Assembly (NCBI GenBank): GCA_903813345.2
Contig: CAIIXF020000002.1
Location: forward strand, 31,984,926 to 32,048,925
DNA: 64,000 nt
Direction: 5' to 3'
DNA from: Owenia fusiformis
Lineage: Eukaryota; Annelida; Polychaeta; Sabellida; Oweniidae
Shown here: positions 13,801 through 25,800 of the stretch, one piece after another
Layout of the letters: each line of letters begins with the position of its first letter
How positions within the stretch are numbered: the first letter of the stretch is position 1
Notes under the pieces: generated by a model
Told to the model about the DNA's origin: nothing
Databases searched by the model: none
The model's input: the letters and a program-made list of their open reading frames with translations, nothing else
Position numbers and translations under genes: made by a program

Positions 13801-16800
13801 TTGTTCAATGATAAGCAATCATTGTTTGACTGAGGCATGACCCCTCTGACAATCGACTCATATTTTACCAATTAAATGGTCTTGACACAACTGGGAACAT
13901 GACAAGAACACAATATAGTGTAGTACCCATTGAGAATATGCTTCTTTAACTTGAGACTGTGACGTCAATTTTGCCTTTTATGTCATTTTGACAAGTGGTG
14001 ACATATTGATAGTCTCCAACTTTTTCGGCTGTTTTCGGTGGTTGATATTGGGCGTTCAGGATCATTTAACAAATGGCAGGTGGTGACATTTTGCATGTTA
14101 ATGCCTTGTTGTTATATGGGCCAGCCAAACGATTTAGATATAATTAGGCTGTCACTGGCATAACAAAGACATTCTAAAGACAATCTTCAAAACTTAATCT
14201 TTTTTGGAAGGGATTATATAAAATTTTAAATTTTACCAAAAACAAAAAAGTTTTCATTGAATTCTAAAATCTGGTGATTTCAGGGTGAAATGTAATGATT
14301 ATAAAGCTGAAGTCATGAACTGAAATTCTCGGGTAATATTCACAACTTTGAATCTTCAACTTTTTGCAATAACTTTGAGAACAATTTCATTGAAGTCATA
14401 TTTTAAATTGAAAATATTGTGAAGAGTGGAACAAATTAATTAGCAAAAGTTTAGTGAACATGTGGACTTTAGTAAATAAATTCCATGATATTTGCTCTAA
14501 GGTACTCTATAACTCTAAGCTGTAAATTGCTTTTTGGTAGGCCATGTAGATAGAAAAGGCAGAATTGTTTGGTCTGAAACTTGGACCATTCTCATATAAA
14601 GGGGAACTGTATCTTGCCTCTAAAGTACTACATGCATTTTATATTTATACTGCATTAAATGTTACTAGACTGTGTTTTTTGTATTGTAAAGAGATGCCTT
14701 TAACAAATCACATGGGACACTAACCGAAATATCTGAATAGAATTAAGAAAAGTTTTCAAGAAATATATATTACGTATGCTAAATGGGAATGAAACTAATC
14801 AGGCATTCGACTTTTACTCCCAAAACATTTTATATTTGAGTCATCACTTAGTAGTCTATTTCACTCCATGTGTCATGCAGTTTCAGCGTACAACACATGT
14901 GGTTAGTGATTTAGAGTTGCATTCTGTCACCAGGTCTTTCTAGTGTCCCTTGTGTGTTAAATATCTCTTGGAGTTTCATTTATCGACAATCTTTCACTAT
15001 TATGTTCACTAATAAGTTCTGGTTCACCTGCTTTGGAATACATAATGGAGGAATTGTCTAGAACATGCACCATCTCCTGGGCTTAAATGGAATTCATGGT
15101 AGCTCATGTGCATTAAATGTGCTTAAAACATATCCTGCTTTTTGGTAATTTTCAATAATGAATCAATTCATTTGGTATCTTCTTTTAGAAATAGTACTTG
15201 ATCACCAGTTTTAAATCATTCCCTTCATTTGTGAAATTTTAAATTAAATATCCAAAATTCTATGAAAAGACAATGTAAGCAGTCAATGTTAGTCATACAG
15301 AAATGTTTCGACCTCTCCGTCCAATTCTAGAGAAAATCAGTATGAACATTTCTAGAGAGAATTAGTATGACATTTAGGGGTTTGAAGTACATGTATAACA
15401 AGTGGAAAACTCAGGTGAAGGATTGTCTGTAAATGCCATATGGTTTATTGGGGTTTGCTTCTATCACCACATATGTTCAGCAGGCGGCGAGCCATATCAA
15501 CGTGCGGCAACTAGTCCTAGGCTACCAAATGGGCCAACTGCGGGTAAAGTCTCCTCAAATATTGCCCTGTTACACTCAACTTCAGGGACTTTGGCTCTAA
15601 ATAGATAATTGCCCAATTATTGTACAAATCCCAAAAGTGCTTGACATGATATGATCTTTCAGCAAAAAATATACGCAAAATGACCCTTTTCTTCCTCCAC
15701 ATGTCTTCGCTGTACTGTACTATACTGTACTGTACTGTTCTGTAAGATTTGCTGTAGTGTATTGACCATTATCTATTTAGGGCTCCTGATCCCTGACCTC
15801 GGCTAAACTGGATTCTAGTAGTTTTTATTCTGGGACCAGTTATATAGTACAAGTGGGCTGTCAGATGACAGTATATTTAAATGATCATTTTTACAACTTT
15901 TTGTATTGAGTTTCACATGAATTGATCGTCAACATGCCTTATTACACACTTTTAGTGTCATGAAAGATATATTTATATATACTTTGTTTACCATCTTTAG
16001 ATGAATAACCCACTTGTCTTGTTTACTGGTCACGTAGGGTGCCCTCTCATTTAGCTAGCAACAAAGGAGGCAATGCAATCCCATAACACCATGATGTTTT
16101 ACCAATCAAAGCAGTTTTATCATGCTATTTCATTCATGAATTATGGGATTGTAGAGTCTCCTCACAAAAGATTGTCCTTTAATACAATAAATTTGCTCGT
16201 ATAAGGAATACAAGGTTAGGGTGATGGTAATATGTCCCATTGACCAACAATTTAATTACAAAAAGTCCCCATTGGTCAAAAAAGTGCATTTTATATCATT
16301 TTTCGTTGGATATTAACATGATATGTGTACCCATAATAGACACAATTGTTTGAATAAAAAAGTATGAAAATACGAAAAAATTGTCAATCTAGTACCAATC
16401 TCTAAAGAAATGTCAATGATCCTTTACCGAGAATTTTTCAAATGATAGAGGCTACACATATCATAGCATAAGATGCCTGTATTGTTTTGTACAGTGGCAC
16501 CAGACAGAACGTATTAGTCACCACTTTGCACATTGGTAAATCAAATTGCTATGGAAAATTGATTTTTAACGTGTCATTTTCTAATCTACAAGTGAAAAGT
16601 GTCAGCAAATTTTGAGTTTTCACCAATTAGTAAAATAATTAGGACATATGATTGCAATTTTTTGTAATATTACTCTACCAATATGGCATCTAATATTGAT
16701 ACATTTCGGTGATTGATCTCTCGGGGGCATATTACTATTCACATCCAGGATACAACAATATTGCAACCACTCACTGCGTCCCAGACATATTAGTGCATCG

Positions 16801-19800
16801 AAGCCTTAATAATTTGAACTAGAGCAGAGAGTTACGATCACTAGTATTACATACATCTGAATATTACTCCTAGACATTAAGGGTTATTTTGTTCAGACTG
16901 ATTGGTTGCAATATTGTTTGAATTGCTATAGTAACAGTAGCATGGTTGCTATGGATATATTAGTGGTAAAAGAGAGGGGTTACATAGTAACTGTTGTGAT
17001 GTGACTTTCATTTTGATCACAATTTCAACCTGTGTTATTGACAACATTGCATGGTTGTTAATCGTATGTTTTTCAAAAATCCAATTTTGTTCGTTTTCAG
17101 TCCATTTTTAACTAAATCTCCATATACATTGTATGTGTATGCATTACTTTTTGTCAATTTGCACTGAATCCTTTATAATGCTTTTTGTTGTGTATTTGAT
17201 CACTGGATATGATATTAAATTGCTGAGTACTGATTCATTTGTATTATAGCATTGTTTAGTCATTTCACCATCATTCATCACCTTCTCCATTTTATTTAAA
17301 TATCAATCAAACATCAGATTAATCAAGTTTTTAAAAGCTTTAAAATATTAATGAATGTTTTTGCAACTCACTCAGTTATCTCTCCTCATATTGGTTAAAT
17401 CACGGATAGCTCATATTAAAGTGTTTCATTTAACCTTATAGTCCATGTAATATGATCTCACGTGATTTTAATTGTTCATATTGTGTCAGAATGTCAGTCT
17501 GAACTTGGTGTTTGTTGCTGGTTGAGAACCATTGGGGAAGTTGAAGACGGATTGGGATATTGAATAATGGGATGGGACACTTTGATGGAAGGTAGTAATT
17601 GTGGGTCTGTTAACCTCTTGATTACCTGGAGTGACGAGATTTCTCGTCATCTTAGAAATTACCTTGAAAACCAGAGTGACGAGAAAATCTGTCACAAAAT
17701 TTTTCATTAAAATTGCTCTTTTTTGAACAGTTTTTTTTTACCTTGAAAACCAGTGACGAGAAAATCTGTTACAAAATTTTTCATTAAAATTGCTCTTATT
17801 TGAACAATTTTCATCCAATTGACACAAAAATTGTTTTAAAACGTGTAGAAATGATCTCTGTCATTTAATTATACTAAGCTGAGCATGAAAAGTTGTATAG
17901 GTATGTAGTAAAATTTAAAAAGGTGGCAAAAATGAATAAATCTCTGGGTTTCAACCGATTTTACAGCCTCGGATTCAAGAGGTTAAATTATTGTTCTAGT
18001 GTTTTGCAAAGCCTAGGACTTGATGAACAAAAACAGTATCCAAAGAATTTTAATTTCTGAATCTCTTAGGAGAAGGAGAGACACAGGGAGAGAAAGAGAA
18101 TAACGCTTTAGGGGTCAATGTTTGGGAGGACCAATCATATTGGAGCAAAAATAGCATAATCCCAGAAATAAGCAACAAATGTCCCCGGGATTCTGACACT
18201 GCCATGTTTGGGCGTGTTGCTTCGAAGAAATCGGCTGGTATGTTTGTGGTGTGGTTGAAAAGAGTGAATTATGTGACATCACAAGATTCTATGAATCGTG
18301 GCTGCACTCTCTCATTCATAATTTCTAAATTTTGGGATTGAAAACACAGTTGCCATAGCAATAGTATTGATTTTCTATTACTATAGTTACCTGTGTGTTT
18401 TCAAGAAAATGTGTGATTGTAATAGATTAACGGAGTGGTTGCAGTTACTGTAGTAACAGTGTGAATCAAATAATGTTACCATAGTAACATGTGTGGAGTG
18501 TTGGAGAGGTTTCTGTAGTAACTATACTGGTTGTTACCATAGTAAAAGTGTGTATGTGAGTGTTAGTAACGATTGAATGATTGTTTTACCTAAGGTCTTC
18601 AGTATTTAGATAATTTTAATAATACAAATTAATAAATGTGGTTCACAATAAGCCAAGATTTTTCACCAGTTTCTTCCTATTATTGGTATAAGATAATACT
18701 ATAGGTGGTAGTGCATTGAAAACTGGATGAAAACATGTTATATTTATTTCGCAATTATATGTGATTCAAATGGATTTAGATATTAGTATAATGCATGCAT
18801 AGCACTATAGCAATCGATGATCTAAAATAATTTGATTTTCTGTTCTGTTTACAATCACATGGTTGGTCGCTAATAAAATATGCCTTTAAAGAAAAGAAAT
18901 ATGAAAAATCGAATCTGAGAAATTTGGCAGAATCAGGACTGATATTTCCTGATCGGAGGATTTCCATATTATTAAATTCATTTTTATTTGTGACCAACAA
19001 TGATTTGTAATCCTCTCTAGTCTCTGTAGTATATGATCCATTAGATGAAATCACTCACTGTTCGTCGCATCTACCTAGAATGCTGTCTTATATTGTTGCA
19101 TGCTGCCTATTATGTTCTCACTGTATAGAATAAGCTTATATTGTAATCCTCTAGCATAGGCATCCTTCCCTTATATCACATTTAACTTTCTTAGCAGCCT
19201 AGTAGATGTACCTTGGTTTAACCCTTTCCTGACCCAAATAACATGGTTGTGAAGGGGTTAATTAATGGTGGTGTCGGCTCACTTATTTTCATTCACATTT
19301 TATTATATTTTTGCAAATTTGCCTTATAGATGTCTTAAAATTGTTTAATTCAATGGATAAATATTATTAGTCTTTCTAGTTAAATTATAAAATATTATAA
19401 ATGTTTTGAACTTTTAATCACATGCATGTAAAGATATAGGATGCCAGAGCAAAAATTCTAAAAAATCTAAAAGAGACACATTTTGGTTGAATTCTTCTGG
19501 CTTGAGTTCATTCACTTTCATACTTCTTTTCTAATCTTTTATGATGGCTCTCAATAACAATTATCTTATTGTTTATGTTCAAGTGATTAAATACCCTTTC
19601 GTACATTTTTTGCTCTGGTCAGCCTCATAATTTTGATTCGTTTAAATAACTGAAAGTATAAAATATAGAAGCTTATTCAATATGTTATTTCTTCTTTATA
19701 TCCAATACCCTGTTATGTCTTATAACCTGATCTTATGAAAAATTACAATCTTTTTCATTTTTAATCTTATGAGCCATTTGATCCTCAAGGATGTTAATGT

Positions 19801-22800
19801 TATCAGTAAAATTAATTTTAAAACTTTAAAATTATAGGAATCAATCAAAATAGTATCTTCTTTGTCCCTTTAAATCTAAAAAACTTTCATCAGTATGAAC
19901 TCCTACAATGATTGTCATTCACTTTCTTATCAGTGTGCTGCCGAAATATTTTTTGTTCATTTTGCTATTATCCAATCAGATCATGTTAAGAGTCACATGG
20001 TATTGGATGGTCAAACCTGGCTTTAACGTACCATCCAAAAATGGTTTTGCTCAATTTACAGAGAAAAGAAAAAAAATGTAGATGTAGAATATTATTCTAC
20101 TTGACAATTTTCCTTTGTGGTCTAGTCATATTTTTCTGAATATTTTGGTATCGTATTCAAATTTGTTTTGATGTAGAAATGTCTTGTAGTCTGCCAGATT
20201 TGACCGCCATTTGGAAACTGGTGAATATTGGAATTGCACAGATCAAACAATACCTGGGAACAGTTTTCTTTATCATCAGGCACTGCTGGAATATCTTAAA
20301 AAACTATGTATTTGATCTTACAACCTCTTTTATCAGATGTTGATAAAATTGTTGTTCAGGGTTATTGTTTGATGCAGTGCAATGTCTATATCCCATCAGT
20401 CAGTTACAAAGAACTAACCATGCATGTCCTCCTGTTCCCTGTAGGCTACATTCGCAACCAAGGGGAGTTCAAAAACCCCATAACTCACGCAGAACACACC
20501 AACGACTTTGGTGGAGCCAGCGGGGAGAGACAACCGTCAGCCAATCCCCAGAAGGCTCATTATAGCCAGCAAGGTGACACGATTGTGATGTCATTGTGAC
20601 ATCATTGAATAATATAATAATATATTGCATTCATTGATTGTTTTGCTGTGGTCCTTTGACAACTTCTTATCTCTATGTGCAATCAGTCCATATGCAAAAT
20701 ACTGAGAGCCATTGTTGTCTGTGAATCTAAAGACCACTTGGAACATCTTCGAAAGCATCATGAATACAGTAAACAGTGATCTCCCCAGCATTTAAGCAAG
20801 TGGGCGCATCACCCACCTGAGATTTTTTTAAACAGGCTTGCACCCACTGAAATTCCATTTGCAATCACTTGAGAAAAAATCCTGTGGAGAACTCTGGTAA
20901 AGGGGGACTTGTACAACTTGTATTTCAACAAACAATGCCATGGGTCACGTATCTAAATATATATATCTGAGATAGTCTCATGCATTGCAAAAAATCTGGC
21001 CAAATAATCACCACAATAAAACAGTGGCATTTAATTTAACTGGGCATGACTAGAAATACTCTTGTACAAAGCTACACATCGTTCTTCCAGTTTTTAGAAG
21101 AATCCCTACTGATAAGAACATTGTTCGCTGCTGCTCAGCATTTTTTGTTGGTTTATATGTAACTATTAGAGAGGATATGATTAGAGCTTGAGTGGCGATC
21201 ATACGCATGCTTTTGGCAATTAAATATCATTTTATTGCGATTATATCTAGATATTTGATGTTGCTTCAAAGTGAAACCCCAAAAGCAAGGAGGTGTATGT
21301 TATGGACACTATAAGCCTATAAATACCCTCTCTGGTATATTTTTGTTGCACCTTGATTAACATACATGTATTGCATGTTATACTAAAATTAGATGCTGCA
21401 TTAATAATATAGTTTTCCTCATACTAATCTGCATTTCAAACTGCTTATTAAGTTCTTGTTCTTCTTCTTCATCTTTTACTTTATAGTGAAACTCCTAACT
21501 TGCAGTTGGATGGTATCCAGTTATCAAGAGTTGTGGATTTAAGAAGTTGGTTGTTAAGGGAAAGGGGTAAATGATGGTTTCATTAGAGAATAGTGTTGAT
21601 TTGTTCATATTCTGGTGAAAGACATATCAACATTTTGAAATTTTGTTACATGAGGGGAGGGGAGGGGGGTCAAAGCATAATTATCCACTACTGTTGATAA
21701 TTGAGCATCATCCCTTAGGGGCCGAGCCAAAGCCATGTTAACCAAATCATCCATCATAAAAACTTTGAGTATAGGGGTTTCACTATATTTTTCCTTGACC
21801 ACCTAACAATCTCTTAAGTATAGTTTTTTCACCAGAGGAGACATACAGCTGAATTATGGGATTGCATAGCCTCTTCTAATGCCTCCCCTTATTGAGAGTG
21901 TGCTAAACTTTTAGATTGTTGTGCTAGCTAGTGTTTGTAGTGGTAGTGTTCTTAGTGGTGTTTCATGTTTGCGGGTTAAAGTGTTAAACTGCTTAATAGT
22001 TAAGTTAAGGTGTGTGCTTCTTATGGGTTTCAGTGCTTGGTAAAGACTGAGACCAGCCGGTCAAAATAGTTATAACTAAATTGTGATGGTATCTTCTTAA
22101 ACCAAAGTGAAATGTCTGCCAGCTTTGTTAAAAGTATCATCTTAATGCCATGGGTACATTTCTTGAAATATTTCTTCTATAGATACCAGTTTTTTTTTAT
22201 ATCACAATTTCTATGATTACAACAATGAATTTAGGTTTAGAGAAATGTACCTGTGTTGACTGACCCTAAAGGACCAAAAGTGATATCTGGAGTGACTGAG
22301 ACATCTCACTGAAGTGAATGAACTCTGTCAATGCTTCGTGAAAAATTATTTTATAATTTTCAAACAGTCCTTTGATTAGCACACCATGTTTCCATTTTTG
22401 CAAACTTTAGACTCATACAAGCATGTTCCCATATTTATCTTCTCTGTATGACAGCTACAAAAGTGTGCTGAAAGTGAGAAATGCTAAATGTAAACTTCAG
22501 GAACTTGTTTCATTAAAAAAGTTCTTAGTTCAATTGTAGATTTTCATATTTACATTTAGATTATTTGAGATTTTTTGTGTAGGAAAAATTTGCCATTTAA
22601 ATCTACCATTGAACTTTTTCAATCAGGGAGTTTCTCATTTCATCATTATTTACTTTCAGCACATAATCGTGTAGTTGACATTCAAAATAACTTGAATTAA
22701 AATTATTAAAAATTGAACGAGAAAATGCTTTTATTACATTCCGAATGGCATAAGATTTAAATAAGAGATGTCATGTATGAGTGGTCTCAAAATCTATAGA

Positions 22801-25800
22801 TGTTAAGTTCTAAAATGAATGTTGTTTTCATGGAGGATAGGCAGAGTTCATATTGTGATGTATTTTAAGTCACTCTATATATGACTCATGGTCCTTTGAG
22901 CCCTGGTGGTGTTAGATATCTTTCATATCTAGTAGTACGTTAGTAGTATCCATTTTGTGGTGATGTCTGACTTCAGCTTATTGCCTTGTAGGGTGCTTTT
23001 ACTTTCCAAAAATTTAAATCAATCCTTGCTTCCAAGATATTCACTAAAAATGCATAAAAATAATGTTAATTTTTTTCATTTTAAACATTAAGGTTATGTC
23101 AAACAAAAAGTTTGTTCAACAAGAGGATTGTTAATGGGCTTTGGTTTTTGTAATATTGTGGTATATATAATGTAAATACTTAAAAGTATGACTATAATCC
23201 AAGAAATCTATATACATACACATTTCATTTTATTGTTTGTCCGTTTATTCAATCAACCTAGAGTGCAATGACTTGGAAAAATATCCTGTTTGACAACATA
23301 CATTTTTCCATAAAGTTGAGATTTTGAAGCCTCCAAGTCATAATTTCTCATATTTCATAATTTCATCCATTGTGTTAAGTTCATTTCATTTTATTTGCAT
23401 TTAATGTGATCTTATTTGTTGATGCAAACAAATCAACGAATCATTTCTGTGATAAAACATGATTTTAATCACACAAAGAATTCTAAGTAATACCTGAATA
23501 AAGCAAGGTTATATAATTCTTCTTTATTCTTGGTGATGATTTAGTATTTAAAAGATACAACTCAGGTTTTGTTTCTGGTTCTCGCACATGCTTATAGATT
23601 TTATAAACAGTAAAACATGTCATAGAGAACACTTTCGATTTAAGACAAAGTACTTTTAACTTTTGCCAGAGAAAACATGATTTTCTCCAAAATATGCTGT
23701 CAAACCAAGTTAATTGGTTAAATCCAGTAGATGTCACATTTGATGTTATGTCGCTGAAATTGTCTCGCATATAAATAGACTTTTTTACCAAGAATGCTAG
23801 AGACTTCAGCTCACTTTGAGAGGTGTTCCTTATGACAGGTTTTACTGTTGCTTGCTTTAACCGTTTATGCCACATACGACAGGGACCTTGAAACCATCAC
23901 CATGGCTACAAATTACATTGTTACATGTATTATTATATATATTGAGTATTAAGATCATTGTTGTGTCTATTACAGGTGGCTTCAACCCAATTACAGGAGC
24001 AGCCTATGGAGACGTAAGTAGTCAAATAATATATCTCATTTATTAAATATGTTTCAACAGTGCAGTGAGAGCACCGTGTTAATAAGAAAGAGGCTGGAGT
24101 ATAAAATGCTACTTTATTCAGATTGATATTGATAATAGCCTTCATTGGATAAAATTGACATAAGATTAGGAATGTTAAGGGAGCACTGTTTTCAAGAATG
24201 TGTAAGTGTAAAATTATTATGACTATTTTTACCTCAATTGTCTTTAATTGCCTGACTGAGTATGAGGAAAAGTTATCTGGAGGAGAGGGAGGGGGTCATA
24301 TTACAGGGTGTCCGGAAAGTAAAGATACAAACACTCTAATTTTAAGAGATTTAGGTTTTTTGTAATGAAATTGCTACAGATTGTAGAGGAACTATATTAC
24401 AATACATCTACCAACTTTTATAACATATTGTTTAAACGTGTTAAAGTTACGATTGCCATGGTTACGGTGGTCAGGGGTATGCGGAGCAGTTCTATGATAT
24501 CGCTAAATTGTCATAAATTGCTAGATTTTAACCATTTGAAACAGTGTTTATTATAGTATTTCCTATCAATATTTTGTTTTGTTCAATATTGTATTCGTGC
24601 TGCCATAGTATTTTCTTAAGTATAATGATATCACTGATACATATCAGAACTAAGTAATGTCACTAACCAGTTTAATCAAAGAAACATTATATCAGTGCTT
24701 AGAAAAAAGGTCCCTGGATTAATAGGAAAGTCAATGGTGCACCTCCACAATGCACCAATTCACAAAGCAAAGAAAGCAAATCTTACAATGAATTGAATGT
24801 CTTGACATTAAACCTTTTTTGTAGAATGACCCATATTACCCTGATAATGTCCCGTTGGACTTCTACATTAATGAATATCTTAAAGCAATATTTGTTAGAA
24901 GTTCAACATGAAAATGCAACTCTGCTTGAAGCCAATTTTAGAGATTCAGGAATCTGAGAGATGGACAGCAGCGGTTTTGTCAGGTCTATGAATCTCTGGT
25001 CAAGATGCACCACAAATGTTTAGATAATGTTGGGAAATACATAATACTGGATAATAGTAGTAATGTCAAATGACCAAATAATGTTACAGTACTACTTCTT
25101 TTGCTGTTGTGGTACATAATTTGATGTATAATAGCAACAGATGATGGAGTGTCAATTTTGATGAGTAGGAGAAAAGAATTATAAAACATAATTGTGACGC
25201 TGCTCCACATACCCGGGACTGCTGTAACCATAACAACCATAATGTTTTCATTTTGAATTAATTTGTCATCACAGTTGCAGGATAAATTGTTAAAATGTCA
25301 CTCTACAATCTGTAGCAATTTCATCTCACAACAGGTTAATCTATTGAAATTAGAGCAATTGTATCTTTACTTTCCGGACACCCTGTATTACATATTCACA
25401 TTCAAGTTCTCCCAAATGTGCGTAACTTAACCTCTCTGATACTGAAAAGAGATCTTGATCATTACCTGTTTTGACCGTGATCTTCCCAGTTAAGAAGCAA
25501 TTGGTGGTTGCATGGTTGAGAATCATTAGATTACCTTGCATCCAGTCGAGAATCTGAAAAATTACTTTGCAACCAGTTGAATTGAATTATTTATTTTTTC
25601 TATCAATCCACCTACATTTCCTATTATCGTTGTTGTATTACATTGTCATTTTCCTACATAACATTGTCATTTTCCTACATAACATTGTCATTTTCCTACA
25701 TAACATTGTCATTTTCCTTCATAACATTGTCATTTTCCTACATAACATTGTCATTTTCCTACATAACATTGTCATTTTCCTTCATAACATTGTCATTTTC

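Noticed and set aside
23483-23875. A 130-codon minus-strand frame in JPT intron 6
   Set aside because: It is moderately long, but no family motif, start context, promoter or codon bias distinguishes it from chance in AT-rich DNA. A homology search would decide.
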